Shown here in pieces: positions 63,063 through 64,000 of a stretch of DNA of 64,000 nt. Position numbers and translations under genes: made by a program. This DNA comes from Pseudoruegeria aquimaris. GTDB lineage: Bacteria; Pseudomonadota; Alphaproteobacteria; Rhodobacterales; Rhodobacteraceae. Location: the NCBI RefSeq assembly GCF_900172235.1, contig NZ_FWFQ01000001.1, positions 229,887-293,886 of the forward strand, in the 5' to 3' direction. Numbering within the stretch: the stretch's first letter is position 1; each line of letters begins with the position of its first letter. Under the pieces are notes generated by a model that searched no databases, was not told the origin of the DNA, and saw only the letters and a list, made by a program, of their open reading frames with translations.

Positions 63063-64000
<938 letters not shown>

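Overview
The window comes from a high-GC alphaproteobacterium of the Rhodobacterales (Roseobacter/Paracoccaceae group). This rests on gene content and protein character: a Bpt-type aminoacyl-protein transferase, a class II (B12-dependent) ribonucleotide reductase, a two-domain cold-shock protein, vWA-Hint proteins, a fused indolepyruvate oxidoreductase and scattered gene-transfer-agent (GTA) genes. The DNA is almost entirely chromosomal core. No insertion sequence, prophage, CRISPR array or plasmid gene was seen. Both edges cut genes: dksA on the left (minus strand) and purL on the right (plus strand).

Layout. 0-4.3 kb: a plus-strand unit with a MoxR ATPase, GNAT acetyltransferase, DUF2927 lipoprotein, small membrane protein and vWA protein. 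4.7-6.6 kb: two secreted proteins built from one repeat unit, then an M48 metalloprotease. 6.7-9.2 kb: a PIN protein, an RlmI-type methyltransferase and a DUF6778 lipoprotein. 9.3-11.8 kb: edd-eda (Entner-Doudoroff) behind a promoter-overlapping operator. 11.9-15.0 kb: glnE. 15.2-18.9 kb: DUF2852 protein with paired operators, RDD protein, bpt, VOC protein and a thiolase. 19.0-25.8 kb: a complete TRAP transporter divergent from a Cache-type two-component system. 25.8-30 kb: an MFS exporter, a vWA-Hint protein and three tiny unrecognised genes with their own terminator. 30-34.8 kb: phoX with a Pho box, then ilvBN behind a complete attenuator that includes a 15-residue leader peptide. 34.9-37 kb: an EF-hand protein and a divergent LysR/SDR pair. 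37.2-41.2 kb: nrdJ with an NrdR box. 41.4-42.5 kb: two GTA head-spike genes beside tRNA-Pro. 42.5-49.6 kb: DUF192 protein, cold-shock protein, pdxH, gpt, an aminotransferase, a PpiD-like chaperone and trpE. 49.8-57.7 kb: a PaaG-like hydratase, ccmH, ccmF, the GTA holin/endolysin pair, ccmE, argC, murI and an acyltransferase. 57.8-62.6 kb: iorAB, a divergent VtlR/LsrB-type LysR gene and, just downstream of it, a well-formed small RNA gene.

The main biological themes are carbon and amino-acid metabolism (ED pathway, ilv, trp, arg, indolepyruvate oxidation), nutrient response (Pho, GlnE, TRAP), cytochrome c maturation and the GTA. Two of the dispersed loci that complete a GTA particle in Rhodobacter capsulatus (head spikes and lysis) lie 11 kb apart here. 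The lysis pair sits inside the ccm gene cluster, boxed by a strong terminator that also hides the endolysin ribosome-binding site.

The most interesting candidates are the sRNA gene at 62540-62619, the terminator-shielded GTA lysis cassette, the small-ORF operon at 29.0-29.7 kb, the secreted repeat family at 4.7-5.8 kb and the covarying paired operators before the DUF2852 gene. All statements come from reading the sequence; no database search was run.
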